NCBI RefSeq assembly: GCF_011082725.1
Contig: NZ_CP049715.1
Coordinates: 744,001 to 808,000, forward strand
Origin: Apibacter sp. B3706
Lineage (GTDB): Bacteria > Bacteroidota > Bacteroidia > Flavobacteriales > Weeksellaceae
DNA length: 64,000 nt
Direction of reading: 5' to 3'
The notes under the pieces were generated by a model. The model saw only the letters and a list, made by a program, of their open reading frames with translations. It had not been told where the DNA came from and searched no databases. A program made the translations under genes and the position numbers. Below, piece by piece: positions 9,839-18,912 of this stretch; the first letter of the stretch is position 1; every line of letters starts with the position of its first letter.

Positions 9839-10116
9839 TCTTTTTTGTCATCTTATTAATAAATTATGCAAATGTTGCATTTATTAAATGAAAGTTTATT
9901 CATTTTTCCTTAGTAACGTGGAAAAATCAAACCTTTATATATTGAAACTATCTGATTATTACAAAATTTCATTAATAGTTAGTTTGCATAAATAATAATG
10001 GCAAAAATAATAGATAAAATAATAATTAGTAGTATTCCGATACTATAATCTTATAATTTTCGAAACTAGTTATAGTACAGTTAATGCTCACATTAATTAA
10101 TGTGAGCTATTTTTTT
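9839..10116 (+). ncRNA. Candidate small RNA, about 280 nt
   Basis: Bounded by the -7 box at 9825-9832 and the strong terminator at 10086-10116, this stretch has no credible gene but several inverted repeats: 9858-9863/9880-9885 continued by 9867-9871/9875-9879, and 9887-9892/9899-9904. A 16-residue frame at 9998-10048 is the only translation option. It could instead be a long 3' untranslated region of the 45-residue protein gene. I do not recognise 6S, SRP, tmRNA or RNase P signatures. Confidence 0.35.
10086..10116 (+). terminator. Strong terminator without an adjacent gene
   Basis: A perfect 22-bp palindrome (10086-10107) is followed by a run of seven T. The orientation fits plus-strand transcription, while the next gene (hemN) lies on the minus strand and ends about 200 bp away. 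Confidence 0.85.
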
Positions 10117-10309
10117 GCAAACTTTATTTACTAATTTATAGTATATAACAAATTATAATTCAATCAATTAATCTATACAGTATAATGTAGGACTTATATA
10201 TGAGCCCTTTAAAAATAAATTTTACGTAATTTAACTATATATTGAATGCGATATATATTTACTTAAAATTCGTTGATAGTAAAATAAATCAAATCAAAAG
10301 ATTTAAAGA

Positions 10310-11674
10310 TTAAACCGTCATAGAAAATAATTTGGTTTGAGGTGCATTTTTCATCATTCTCAGATCAAAAGCCATACAAATATTACGAATAAACGAACGC
10401 CCATTTTCTTTTATAACTAAAGAATTTTCCGATAATTCAATAAGACCGTCTGCTTCAAACTCTCGTAATCTTTCGATGATTTCAGGATAATTTTTTTGAA
10501 TAATTCCATCTTCCCAGCGGGTTTCCAACAAACACATTAAATTAAGTATGTGTCTTCTAATAAATAAATCTTCCTCACTTAAGATATGCCCTCTAAAAAC
10601 AGGAAGTTCTTGATTATTAACTTTTTGGTAGTAATCTTCTATAGTTTTAACATTTTGAGCAAATGCATACCAATTATCTGAAATCGAAGAAACTCCTAAT
10701 CCGATCATTACTTGAGTGGAAGAGGAGGTATATCCCATAAAATTTCTATGTATTTTTCTATTTAGCATGGATTGGTACAAAGAATCTGATTTTAAGGAAA
10801 AATGATCCATTCCGATTTCAAAATATCCCATATTTTCCAATAACTCTTTACCTTTTTCATACAATTCTCTTTTTTCCTCACCGCTTGGCAAATCTCCATC
10901 TTTGAAACCCCTTTGTCCTACACCTTTAATCCACGGAACATGAGCATATGAATAAAATGCAATTCTATCGGGTTGCATTACTTCGGTCATCTTTATGGTA
11001 TGCTTCACTTTATTTAAATCTTGAAAAGGCAAACCAAAGACTAAATCATGACTTATACTTTCATATCCTATTTCACGAGCAATATCGGTTACTTTTTTAA
11101 CGTTTTCAAGGGGTTGAATACGATGTATCGCTTGTTGTACTTTAGGATCGTAATCTTGAACTCCAAAACTTACTCTTCTAAATCCTAGATTGTATAAGGA
11201 TTGAAGATGTTCACGAGTGGTATTATTAGGATGCCCTTCAAAACTAAATTCTTTTTCCGAATGAATTTCTGCTTTTGAGAAAATATTTTCTAATAAATAC
11301 GTTAGATTTTTAGGAGAAAAAAACGAGGGAGTTCCACCTCCTAAATGTAATTCTTTTATAATGGGTTTTTCAGGCAGTAAAGCTAGATACAACTGCCATT
11401 CTTTTAAAAGAGTTTCTATATATACTAACTCAACATTATGCTGTTTAGTAATACGCTTATTGCAGGCACAAAAAGTACATAAACTTTCACAAAAAGGAAG
11501 GTGAATATACAAACTAATGCCTTCTCTTTTATTACTTTCTTTAAAAGATTTTTGTAACGTTTGAATCCATTTTTCAGAAGAAAAATTTTTTTCATCCCAA
11601 TAAGGTACCGTAGGATAACTGGTATATCTGGGACCGGGTACATTATATTTTTGTATAAGAGTATTATTTTGCAT
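10310..11674 (-). CDS. hemN: Oxygen-independent coproporphyrinogen III oxidase
   Basis: HemN is a radical SAM enzyme that decarboxylates coproporphyrinogen III to protoporphyrinogen IX without oxygen in haem synthesis. The 454 residues match the family. Cys62, Cys66 and Cys69 form the CxxxCxxC iron-sulfur motif, and Cys71 follows as in the characterised HemN. The glycine-rich HLGGGTPSF motif follows. The N-terminal NVPGPRYTSYPTVPYW segment is diagnostic and supports the start. A minus-strand promoter box lies just upstream. It stands alone and suggests haem synthesis under low oxygen. Confidence 0.96.
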   Translation of the reverse strand: MQNNTLIQKYNVPGPRYTSYPTVPYWDEKNFSSEKWIQTLQKSFKESNKREGISLYIHLPFCESLCTFCACNKRITKQHNVELVYIETLLKEWQLYLALLPEKPIIKELHLGGGTPSFFSPKNLTYLLENIFSKAEIHSEKEFSFEGHPNNTTREHLQSLYNLGFRRVSFGVQDYDPKVQQAIHRIQPLENVKKVTDIAREIGYESISHDLVFGLPFQDLNKVKHTIKMTEVMQPDRIAFYSYAHVPWIKGVGQRGFKDGDLPSGEEKRELYEKGKELLENMGYFEIGMDHFSLKSDSLYQSMLNRKIHRNFMGYTSSSTQVMIGLGVSSISDNWYAFAQNVKTIEDYYQKVNNQELPVFRGHILSEEDLFIRRHILNLMCLLETRWEDGIIQKNYPEIIERLREFEADGLIELSENSLVIKENGRSFIRNICMAFDLRMMKNAPQTKLFSMTV

Positions 11675-11691
11675 ATTTCGTTTCGTTACTG

Positions 11692-11699
11692 CAAATTTA
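11692..11699 (-). promoter_or_regulatory. Promoter -7 box for hemN
   Basis: The minus strand reads TAAATTTG, matching TAnnTTTG, 18 bp before the hemN start. Confidence 0.6.
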
Positions 11700-11911
11700 T
11701 TGATAACAAAATATATGGCTTACATAATTCAATTACTTTGAATTATGTATTTATAAATCAAACCAATAAAGTTATTTTAAATTTTATTAAGATGGTAAAC
11801 CCAGGATAAAAAATTAATTAAAAAACAATGTCAAAATCAATAATAATCAATAAAAGATATGAAATGATTGATTTATATTGTATTAAATTAAAATCATTTT
11901 TTACCCAAATA

Positions 11912-12730
11912 CTAACTGATAGCTTTTCTTATTTTTACCAATTTTTCCAACAAGTTTTCCAGTAAATCCAGTTTTAACATATTTGCACCATCGGAAAGGG
12001 CAATTTCAGGATTCGGATGGGTTTCAATGAAAATTCCATCAGCTCCAACGGCAATACCTGCTTTAGCAATAGTTTCAATCATATCGGGTCTACCTCCCGT
12101 TACACCGGTTGTTTGATTGGGTTGTTGTAATGAATGCGTAACATCTAATATTACAGGAGCGTAGTTCCTCATAGTTGGTATTCCTCTGTAATCTACAATT
12201 AAATCATGATATCCAAAAGAAGTTCCTCGATCAATAATTGCATAGTTGGAATTTCCTGAATCTTTTATTTTTTGAGCGGCAAATTGCATGGCTTCTGGAG
12301 ACAAAAATTGACCTTTTTTTAAGGTAATATACTTTCCGGTTTTTGCAGCCGCAACTAACAAATCGGTTTGTCTAACCAAAAAAGCAGGAATTTGTAATAC
12401 ATCCACATATTTTGCAGCCCATTGAGCATGTTCGTTTTCATGAATATCGGTAGTGGTGGGTATTGAAAACGTATCACCAACTTTTTTTAATATTTCTAAA
12501 GATTTTTGCTCTCCAATTGTGGTGAAGCTGTCAACTCTTGATCGATTTGCCTTTTTGAAAGAACCTTTAAAGATATAAGGAATACCTAATTTATCAGTAA
12601 TTTCAACAATTTTTCCGGCAATATCCATAGCCATTTGCTCACCTTCAATAATACAAGGTCCTGCAATTAAAGTGAAATTATTAGTAGTTGTATTTTTTAT
12701 TTTAGGAATTGAATATAAGCTGTTTTTCAT
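11912..12730 (-). CDS. kdsA: 3-deoxy-8-phosphooctulonate (KDO-8-P) synthase
   Basis: KdsA condenses phosphoenolpyruvate with arabinose 5-phosphate to KDO 8-phosphate, the precursor of the inner core sugar of lipopolysaccharide. The 272-residue protein has the family landmarks AGPCIIEGE near the N-terminus, FKGSFKKANRSR, DVLQIPAFLVRQTDLL in the middle, and the C-terminal GADGIFIETHPNPEIALSDG. It stands alone with its own promoter box and shows the organism makes KDO-containing lipopolysaccharide. Confidence 0.96.
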   Translation of the reverse strand: MKNSLYSIPKIKNTTTNNFTLIAGPCIIEGEQMAMDIAGKIVEITDKLGIPYIFKGSFKKANRSRVDSFTTIGEQKSLEILKKVGDTFSIPTTTDIHENEHAQWAAKYVDVLQIPAFLVRQTDLLVAAAKTGKYITLKKGQFLSPEAMQFAAQKIKDSGNSNYAIIDRGTSFGYHDLIVDYRGIPTMRNYAPVILDVTHSLQQPNQTTGVTGGRPDMIETIAKAGIAVGADGIFIETHPNPEIALSDGANMLKLDLLENLLEKLVKIRKAIS

Positions 12731-12745
12731 GAGGAATCTTTTTTA

Positions 12746-12753
12746 CAAATTTA
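12746..12753 (-). promoter_or_regulatory. Promoter -7 box for kdsA
   Basis: The minus strand reads TAAATTTG, matching TAnnTTTG, 16 bp before the start codon. Confidence 0.6.
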
Positions 12754-12943
12754 GTATATATTTATGATCCATAGAAATTACCGATAGATCACTTTTATAA
12801 AAGGTTGAAATGAAATTACTTTCCAATAAAAAATGGTTATTTATATAAAATATATACCAATTAAAAGACGTAAAATTGTATAAAACACTTATAATTTTTA
12901 TGAAATTGATTTAAAAATACCAAATTAACAATTTACCTAAAAT

Positions 12944-13996
12944 TTATTGCGGTGTATTGAAATGAATATAAGATCTCCATTTTTCTATCACCTGTTTCAT
13001 ATCTTCAGGTAATTCAGATTCAAAAAACATTTCTTTTTTTGTTCTTGGATGAACGAAACCTAAGGTACGAGCATGCAAAGCTTGTCGCGGAAGAACTTGA
13101 AAGCAATTTTCAACAAATTGTTTATATTTTGTGAAAGTAGTTCCTTTTAGAACAATGTTTCCTCCGTATCTTTCATCATTAAAAAGAATATGCCCTAAGT
13201 ATTTCATATGGGCCCTAATTTGGTGAGTTCTTCCGGTCTCAAGTTGACATTCAACCAATGTAACATAACGGAATCTTTCTAAAACCTTGTAATGGGTTAC
13301 CGCATGTTTACCATGAGAACCATCAGGGAAAACAGCCATTTGCATACGGTCTTTCAAATCGCGTCCTATATGACCGTTTATAGTTCCTTCATTTTCCTCA
13401 AAATTACCCCAAACTAATGCATTATACACCCTTTTAGTAGTCTTATTAAAAAATTGCTTAGCTAAATGATTCATCGCAAATTCATTTTTAGCAATTACCA
13501 ATAATCCCGAAGTATCTTTATCAATCCTGTGAACTAGTCCGGGACGCTTGTCTAAGTCTGTTTGAAAATAGGGAAGAGTACTAAAATGGTAAGCCAAAGC
13601 ATTAACTAGGGTGCCTTCAAAATTTCCAAATCCGGGATGTACCACCATTCCGGCTTTCTTATTAACCACCAACAAATCTTCATCTTCATAGATAATATCT
13701 ATAGGAATATTTTGGGGAACAATACTCGTATCACGAGGAGGATGTGCTAAAACAATGGAAACGATATCATTAGGCTTAACCTTATAGTTAGATTTTACAG
13801 GTATATTATTAACTAAAACATTACCGGCAAGAGCAGCCTTTTGAATTTTATTTCTTGTAGAATTTTCTATTAAATTTACAAGATATTTATCAATACGTAC
13901 GGAACCTTGTCCTTTGTCTACAGTGATTTTAAAATGTTCATATAATTCATCCGCATCATTATTCTGATCAGTATCTAATATATCTTGCTTTTCCAT
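12944..13996 (-). CDS. rluD: Large-subunit rRNA pseudouridine synthase, RluD family
   Basis: RluD-type enzymes isomerise specific uridines of 23S rRNA to pseudouridine. The 350 residues contain an N-terminal S4 RNA-binding domain (about 33-80) and a catalytic domain with GLVHRIDKDTSGLLVIAKN; Asp159 is the expected catalytic residue. GRTHQIRAHMKYLGHILFND is the second conserved block. It follows the PASTA gene by 22 bp on the same strand, and ddl-coaD lie divergently, a familiar flavobacterial arrangement. Exact target positions are inferred from family membership. Confidence 0.93.
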   Translation of the reverse strand: MEKQDILDTDQNNDADELYEHFKITVDKGQGSVRIDKYLVNLIENSTRNKIQKAALAGNVLVNNIPVKSNYKVKPNDIVSIVLAHPPRDTSIVPQNIPIDIIYEDEDLLVVNKKAGMVVHPGFGNFEGTLVNALAYHFSTLPYFQTDLDKRPGLVHRIDKDTSGLLVIAKNEFAMNHLAKQFFNKTTKRVYNALVWGNFEENEGTINGHIGRDLKDRMQMAVFPDGSHGKHAVTHYKVLERFRYVTLVECQLETGRTHQIRAHMKYLGHILFNDERYGGNIVLKGTTFTKYKQFVENCFQVLPRQALHARTLGFVHPRTKKEMFFESELPEDMKQVIEKWRSYIHFNTPQ

Positions 13997-14018
13997 AATA
14001 TTTATAAATCTATCCTAA

Positions 14019-15023
14019 CTATTCCAATATTACTCTCTTAGGTTTTTTCGGAGCATCATCTTTTGGAAGATGAACAGGTTGAGCCGAATTTTCTTGAATG
14101 TTAGAACTATTATTAGTAGTGTTAGTAGTTTCGTTAGAAGAAGGAATATTTTGATGATGGTTAGAAGAATTATTAATATCATGAGAATAATTAACAGAGT
14201 TCAAAGAATCGGAATATTTATGAATGTTAAATGTTTGATCCAATTCTCTGATCTTTTCTCGTAAACTACTCAAAGGTTTATCACTAAGATATAAATCTAT
14301 GGGTTGACCTTGATCATAAATAAATGAAGGAGCAGGCACTTGATAATAAACACGATTGTTTTCTGTTTTGGCAGGATCATCATAGGTTATATTACCAATT
14401 GAAAACAGGTTTTCTGTAATCAGTTTCTTGGCTGTTTCTTCATTTAAACCAATAAAATTAGGTACGGAAACATTTTTGGCAAGGCTTTTTGCCAATACAA
14501 TAGTTAAAGGAGAAAAACGGGGTAACGTTAAACCCGGTTGTACTTCTTTACCTTTATATAATAATTTTAGAACCGTATTTGTTGCCAAACTTGGTTCATA
14601 AATCGTATCGGTAACTTTTAATCCGACTAAGTCTAATTGACTGAAAGCTAAATATTTATATTTTCCGATAACATTAGGTACCGTTACAGGTTTCCATGTT
14701 TTGGCATTGGCTCGGATAAATATTCTTCTGCCTTTTTTAACATGCGAACCTATTAGAGGATATATATCTAAAATTTGATATGATTTATATTTAGGATCAT
14801 ACTTAGAAGTATCAATCTCATATTCCAAGTCATTATCTTCAAGCTTAACTACTGCTTGATCCAGAGTTAAATTATTTAAATTAGGAACTTCCACTTGAAC
14901 ACCGTGATTTGTGTAAGCATTCAACCATAGAAAGGTTCCTTGTAAAAGTCCAAAAAATATTACTATAGCTAGAATAATGCTGACCCAAAATTGCCAAGAT
15001 CCTAACAGTTTTAAGAATTTCAT
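14019..15023 (-). CDS. PASTA domain-containing membrane protein
   Basis: A single membrane helix (about residues 12-32) is followed by three PASTA-like repeats (about 38-108, 112-180 and 188-250), each opening with a VPN motif (EVPNLNN, TVPNVIG, SVPNFIG). PASTA repeats bind peptidoglycan or its precursors. There is no kinase or penicillin-binding domain, the usual partners in other phyla. The last 75 residues are rich in Asn and Ser and look disordered. The gene is divergent from ddl and precedes rluD, so a role at the cell wall is likely but inferred. Confidence 0.9.
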   Translation of the reverse strand: MKFLKLLGSWQFWVSIILAIVIFFGLLQGTFLWLNAYTNHGVQVEVPNLNNLTLDQAVVKLEDNDLEYEIDTSKYDPKYKSYQILDIYPLIGSHVKKGRRIFIRANAKTWKPVTVPNVIGKYKYLAFSQLDLVGLKVTDTIYEPSLATNTVLKLLYKGKEVQPGLTLPRFSPLTIVLAKSLAKNVSVPNFIGLNEETAKKLITENLFSIGNITYDDPAKTENNRVYYQVPAPSFIYDQGQPIDLYLSDKPLSSLREKIRELDQTFNIHKYSDSLNSVNYSHDINNSSNHHQNIPSSNETTNTTNNSSNIQENSAQPVHLPKDDAPKKPKRVILE

Positions 15024-15040
15024 ACTTACATTTTACAAAG

Positions 15041-15048
15041 CAAATATA
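15041..15048 (-). promoter_or_regulatory. Promoter -7 box for the PASTA-rluD operon
   Basis: The minus strand reads TATATTTG, matching TAnnTTTG, 18 bp before the PASTA gene start. Confidence 0.6.
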
Positions 15049-15090
15049 TAAATAATAAAAATATTATGGTTTATTAGTTAAAAATATGTT

Positions 15091-15098
15091 TAATTTTG
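15091..15098 (+). promoter_or_regulatory. Promoter -7 box for ddl-coaD
   Basis: TAATTTTG matches TAnnTTTG and lies 60 bp before the ddl start, divergent from the PASTA promoter 43 bp away. Confidence 0.55.
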
Positions 15099-15157
15099 TA
15101 CGTTCTAACTCTAAATAACAATAAATAATTAATTACTATTATAATAATTGAAATTTT

Positions 15158-16141
15158 ATGATGACAGTCGGAATTGTAATGGGAGGCTATTCTGAAGAAA
15201 GTAACGTTTCTTTAAAAAGCGGTGATTATTTTTATTCTCAAATAAATAAATCAAAATATACTGTCTTTAAAATAACCATTTTAAAGGACGGATGGAATGT
15301 CATTATAAATGATCAATCATATCCTATAAATAAAGGAGATTTTAGTTTTCAGTTAAATGAAAAAAAAATCCATTTTGATGTGTTGTTAAATACAATACAT
15401 GGAAATCCGGGTGAAAACGGATTGATGCAAGCTTATTGGGAATTGCTGAATATTCCCTATTCAGGATGCTCTTTTTATAATTCTGCATTAACATTTAACA
15501 AAAGAGATACTTTATCCGTACTTAAAAAATTTAATGTTTCAGTAGCCAACTCAGTTTATTTAAATCAAGGAGATCATATAGATGTTGATTCTATTATTGA
15601 AGAAGTAGGTTTGCCTTGTTTTGTAAAACCCAATCAGTCGGGATCAAGTTTAGGAGTATCAAAAGTGAAAAAAAAGGAAGATTTTTTAACAGCCTTAGAT
15701 TTTGCATTTAAAGAAGATAAAGCCGTATTGATAGAAAGTTATTTAGAAGGTAGAGAAGTTCAAGTAGGAGTATTTAAAAATCAAGGAGAAGTGGTTGTAG
15801 TAAACACAACCGAAATAATTTCCAAAAATGAATTTTTTGATTACGAAGCCAAATATTTGGGAGCATCAGAAGAAATAACTCCCGCTCCTATTTCAGAAGA
15901 AGAAGATAAACGAATAAGAGAGGCTGCGGCCCATATATACAGATCTTTAGATATGACCGGGTTTTCAAGATTAGATTTCATAATAGTTGATGGAACTCCC
16001 TATTTCTTAGAAATTAATACAACTCCCGGATGCTCACCGGCCAGTATATTTCCACAACAAGTTAAACAAGCAGGGTTGGATTTTTCGGAATTATTAGACA
16101 ACGAAATTTCAATTGCATTACAAAGATTTGAAAATAAATAA
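15158..16141 (+). CDS. ddl: D-alanine--D-alanine ligase
   Basis: Ddl joins two D-alanines with ATP to make the dipeptide end of the peptidoglycan stem. The 327-residue ATP-grasp protein begins with GIVMGGYSEESNVSLKSG, where the family has the GGxSxE(xx)VS motif, and shows LPCFVKPNQSGSSLGVSKV in the ATP-binding core and FLEINTTPGCSPASI at the metal-binding end. Two adjacent ATG codons (15158, 15161) could each start it. coaD follows after 2 bp, so the pair is translated as one operon. Confidence 0.96.
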   Translation: MMTVGIVMGGYSEESNVSLKSGDYFYSQINKSKYTVFKITILKDGWNVIINDQSYPINKGDFSFQLNEKKIHFDVLLNTIHGNPGENGLMQAYWELLNIPYSGCSFYNSALTFNKRDTLSVLKKFNVSVANSVYLNQGDHIDVDSIIEEVGLPCFVKPNQSGSSLGVSKVKKKEDFLTALDFAFKEDKAVLIESYLEGREVQVGVFKNQGEVVVVNTTEIISKNEFFDYEAKYLGASEEITPAPISEEEDKRIREAAAHIYRSLDMTGFSRLDFIIVDGTPYFLEINTTPGCSPASIFPQQVKQAGLDFSELLDNEISIALQRFENK

Positions 16142-16143
16142 AC

Positions 16144-16605
16144 ATGGAAAGAGTAGCAGTATTTCCTGGTTCTTTTGATCCAATTACCTTAGGACATTCA
16201 AATATAATTGAAAGAGCTGTCCCATTATTTGATAAAATTATTGTTGCCATAGGAAATAATTCCAATAAACAATATATGTTTCCCTTAGAAAAAAGAATGG
16301 AATGGATACGTGAGACAGTTAAAATATTTCCTAATGTAGAAGTTGACTCTTTTGATGGGCTTACGATTGATTATTGTGCAAAAAGAAAAGCTCCTTATAT
16401 TATTAGAGGTCTTAGAAATCCAGCAGATTTTGAGTTTGAAAAAGCAATAGCACATACCAATCGCACATTGGCAAAAAAATCTGTAGAAACCGTATTCTTT
16501 TTAACATCATCCGGAAAATCTTTCATAAGTTCAAGCATTGTAAGAGAAATAATGAGATATAACGGAGATTATGAAATATTAGTGCCAAAAGCAGTTAGAA
16601 TATAA
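16144..16605 (+). CDS. coaD: Pantetheine-phosphate adenylyltransferase
   Basis: CoaD transfers AMP from ATP to 4'-phosphopantetheine in coenzyme A synthesis. The 153-residue protein shows FPGSFDPITLGHSNI with the nucleotidyltransferase TxGH motif (His18), YIIRGLRNPADFEFE in the middle, and the ISSSIVRE motif near the C-terminus. It starts 2 bp after ddl, an arrangement common in this class. Confidence 0.97.
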   Translation: MERVAVFPGSFDPITLGHSNIIERAVPLFDKIIVAIGNNSNKQYMFPLEKRMEWIRETVKIFPNVEVDSFDGLTIDYCAKRKAPYIIRGLRNPADFEFEKAIAHTNRTLAKKSVETVFFLTSSGKSFISSSIVREIMRYNGDYEILVPKAVRI

Positions 16606-16815
16606 ATTTATTATTAAAATAATATATAACTAAGAACGGCTGCTAAGATTTTTTGTGAAATCAATATTCTTAAAATAAATATAGTTCGATTAATGAAGGA
16701 AGAATGTTAATAATATCTAGTAAAACTTAGATAAAAATTATTGCTTAGTTAATTTTTTTGTATTTATTTTACGTGATATTTTTACGAATAGTTAAAAAAT
16801 TAATTTATATATCAG

Positions 16816-17631
16816 ATGGAAAAACAACAATTAACCCAAACAAATTCAAAGACTAGAGTAGGAGGATTAAATCCTTTTATTACGATCATTATTTTAATAG
16901 CTATAGGAGAATGCATTTATCACTTTGTACTAGGTGCACCTTCAAACTTTAAAGGTGATACTACCGATAGCGACCCTAAAACGTTTATGGGTATTATCCA
17001 TAAAGGGGGTGTGATTGTTCCTTTTTTGATTTCCTTTTTACTTATGGTTATCGTATTTTCAATTGAAAGATTTTTTATCATTGGAAAAGCGGAAGGAACA
17101 GACAGCTTAACAAAATTTGTAAATGATATCCGTGTATTATTAGATAAAAACGATATCAATAATGCCATTTCATTATGTGATAAACAAAAAGGTTCTATAG
17201 GAAATGTAGTAAAAGAAGGGTTAATTTCATATAGAGCATTAGCTAATGATACAACTTTAGATAAAGAACAAAAATTAGTTTCATTAAACAAAACATTAGA
17301 AGAAGCTACCTCATTGGAAATGCCAATGCTTGAGAAAAATATGACTATTTTAGCAACAATAGCATCAATCGGTACATTAGTTGCCTTAATGGGAACCGTA
17401 ATCGGTATGATCAAAGCATTCTTTGCATTAGGTGAAGGAGGTGGGTCTCCGGATGCAGCTGCTTTATCAGTAGGTATATCTGAAGCCTTAGTAAATACTG
17501 CATTAGGTATTGGTACTTCAGCACTTGCTATAATTGCTTATAACTATTTTACATCAAGAATAGATACTTTAACTTTCAAAATTGATGAAATAGGTTTAAG
17601 TATTCAACAGTCTTTTTCTGCTCACCATTAA
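16816..17631 (+). CDS. exbB: ExbB/TolQ-type proton channel subunit
   Basis: ExbB forms the pentameric inner-membrane motor that, with ExbD, uses the proton gradient to energise TonB. The 271-residue protein has an N-terminal helix (about 22-40), a second near 70-88, and two C-terminal helices (about 172-194 and 216-238) with the family block TIASIGTLVALMGTVIGMIKAF. It opens the exbB-exbD-exbD-tonB cluster. A hairpin without a T-run lies between it and exbD and may affect relative expression. Confidence 0.93.
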   Translation: MEKQQLTQTNSKTRVGGLNPFITIIILIAIGECIYHFVLGAPSNFKGDTTDSDPKTFMGIIHKGGVIVPFLISFLLMVIVFSIERFFIIGKAEGTDSLTKFVNDIRVLLDKNDINNAISLCDKQKGSIGNVVKEGLISYRALANDTTLDKEQKLVSLNKTLEEATSLEMPMLEKNMTILATIASIGTLVALMGTVIGMIKAFFALGEGGGSPDAAALSVGISEALVNTALGIGTSALAIIAYNYFTSRIDTLTFKIDEIGLSIQQSFSAHH

Positions 17632-17641
17632 TTAAGTTTCT

Positions 17642-17668
17642 AATTTTCTTTAAAGAGTAAAGAAAATT
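17642..17668 (+). other. Intercistronic hairpin between exbB and exbD
   Basis: A perfect 11-bp inverted repeat (17642-17652 with 17658-17668) has a 5-nt loop and no downstream T-run, so it is not a standard terminator. It could be an mRNA processing or stability element. Confidence 0.55.
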
Positions 17669-17712
17669 AAAAAGATAAGATTAAAAATTATTTTAAAAAC
17701 TTAAAAAATAAT

Positions 17713-18324
17713 ATGGCAAGAGTTAAACCAAAAAGACACGGGATACACATAGATATGACGCCAATGAGTGATTTGGCGTGGTTGCTGTTAACGTTCTTTA
17801 TCTTGACAACACAATTTAAGCCTAAAGAAACGGTAACCATTGATCCGCCTTCATCTATATCTCAAATTAAAGTCAGAGATCATGGAATGATGAAGATATC
17901 TATAACTTCAGATGGAAAATACTATTTCTCAATGGATGAGGAAAAATACAAAGTTCAATTGCTCGATGCAATGGGAAAGAAGTATGGCATCAATTTTACG
18001 GATAGAGAAAAAAGCGAATTTAAAAAATTAACGGATTTCGGGGTATCAATAACCGGTCTTAAGCAATATTTAAATATTCCGGAAGGACAAAGAGAATCTG
18101 TAAAAGTTCAGGGAATACCTGCAGACAGTGCAAAACCTGAAATTACCGATTGGGTTTTTGAAGCTAGAGAAATAGCTAAGAAAAATGGCGATTCATTAGA
18201 CTTAGGGATCAAAGGTGATGTTAATACGCAATATCCTGTATTTAAAAATCTTTTATCTAGATTACAGGAGAAGAATATGAATAAATTTCAATTAATTACG
18301 TCAGCCGAAAGTAAACCGGAATAA
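17713..18324 (+). CDS. exbD: ExbD/TolR-type biopolymer transport protein (first)
   Basis: This 203-residue subunit has a short cytoplasmic N-terminus, then HIDMTPMSDLAWLLLTFFIL (about residues 12-31), the single membrane helix with the conserved aspartate that carries protons, and a periplasmic domain. It is longer than classical ExbD (about 140 residues), as is usual in Bacteroidota. It lies 81 bp after exbB and 36 bp before a second exbD. Confidence 0.92.
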   Translation: MARVKPKRHGIHIDMTPMSDLAWLLLTFFILTTQFKPKETVTIDPPSSISQIKVRDHGMMKISITSDGKYYFSMDEEKYKVQLLDAMGKKYGINFTDREKSEFKKLTDFGVSITGLKQYLNIPEGQRESVKVQGIPADSAKPEITDWVFEAREIAKKNGDSLDLGIKGDVNTQYPVFKNLLSRLQEKNMNKFQLITSAESKPE

Positions 18325-18360
18325 TGTAATTAAATTAACCCATTAACGAAAAAGAAAAAT

Positions 18361-18897
18361 ATGTCAGCAGGCGTAGATACAAGTAATAGTGGAAAAGGGG
18401 ATGGAAAGGTAAGGGCTAAAAAAATGAACCTTAATGTGGATATGGCACCGATGTGTGATTTAGGTTTCCTTTTAATTACATTTTTCATGTTTACAACCAC
18501 ATTCAGTAAACCCAATATCATGCATTTAAACATGCCACCCAAGGTTGAAATCCCCCCTTCTAATATTCCTGAAATTAAAACAAAGAATTCGTTAACTATA
18601 ATTTTAGGAAAAGACGATAAAATATATTGGCATCAACAGGAACAACAGGATTTAAATGCTTCCACTCTGATAGAATCCGACTATTCAAAAGAAGGAATAC
18701 GTAAAGAAATATTACGAGCTCAGAAACAAGCAGATCAAAATAAATTCACTGTAATTATAAAACCTACCGATGATTCAAGTTATAAGAACTTGGTGGATAT
18801 ATTAGATGAAATGGAAATTACTAATTCTGATCGATACGGAATTAAAGAGCTTTCTTCAAAAGAAAAAGCAGTATATAAAGAAAAAGTTAATAACTAA
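18361..18897 (+). CDS. exbD: ExbD/TolR-type biopolymer transport protein (second)
   Basis: The second ExbD (178 residues) has the same plan: NVDMAPMCDLGFLLITFFMF is the membrane helix with its aspartate, followed by a periplasmic domain. It differs clearly from the first copy outside this motif, so the motor may contain an ExbD heterodimer. tonB starts 15 bp after its stop. Confidence 0.92.
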   Translation: MSAGVDTSNSGKGDGKVRAKKMNLNVDMAPMCDLGFLLITFFMFTTTFSKPNIMHLNMPPKVEIPPSNIPEIKTKNSLTIILGKDDKIYWHQQEQQDLNASTLIESDYSKEGIRKEILRAQKQADQNKFTVIIKPTDDSSYKNLVDILDEMEITNSDRYGIKELSSKEKAVYKEKVNN

Positions 18898-18912
18898 CGA
18901 AAAATTAAAAGA

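Noticed and set aside
9998-10048. A 16-residue frame inside the candidate RNA
   Set aside because: It is too short to support from sequence alone, has no promoter of its own, and is hydrophobic only because the DNA is AT-rich.
16920-17414. A 164-codon open frame opposite exbB
   Set aside because: It lies wholly within a clear exbB gene in another frame and shows no family motif; it is a shadow of the coding strand.
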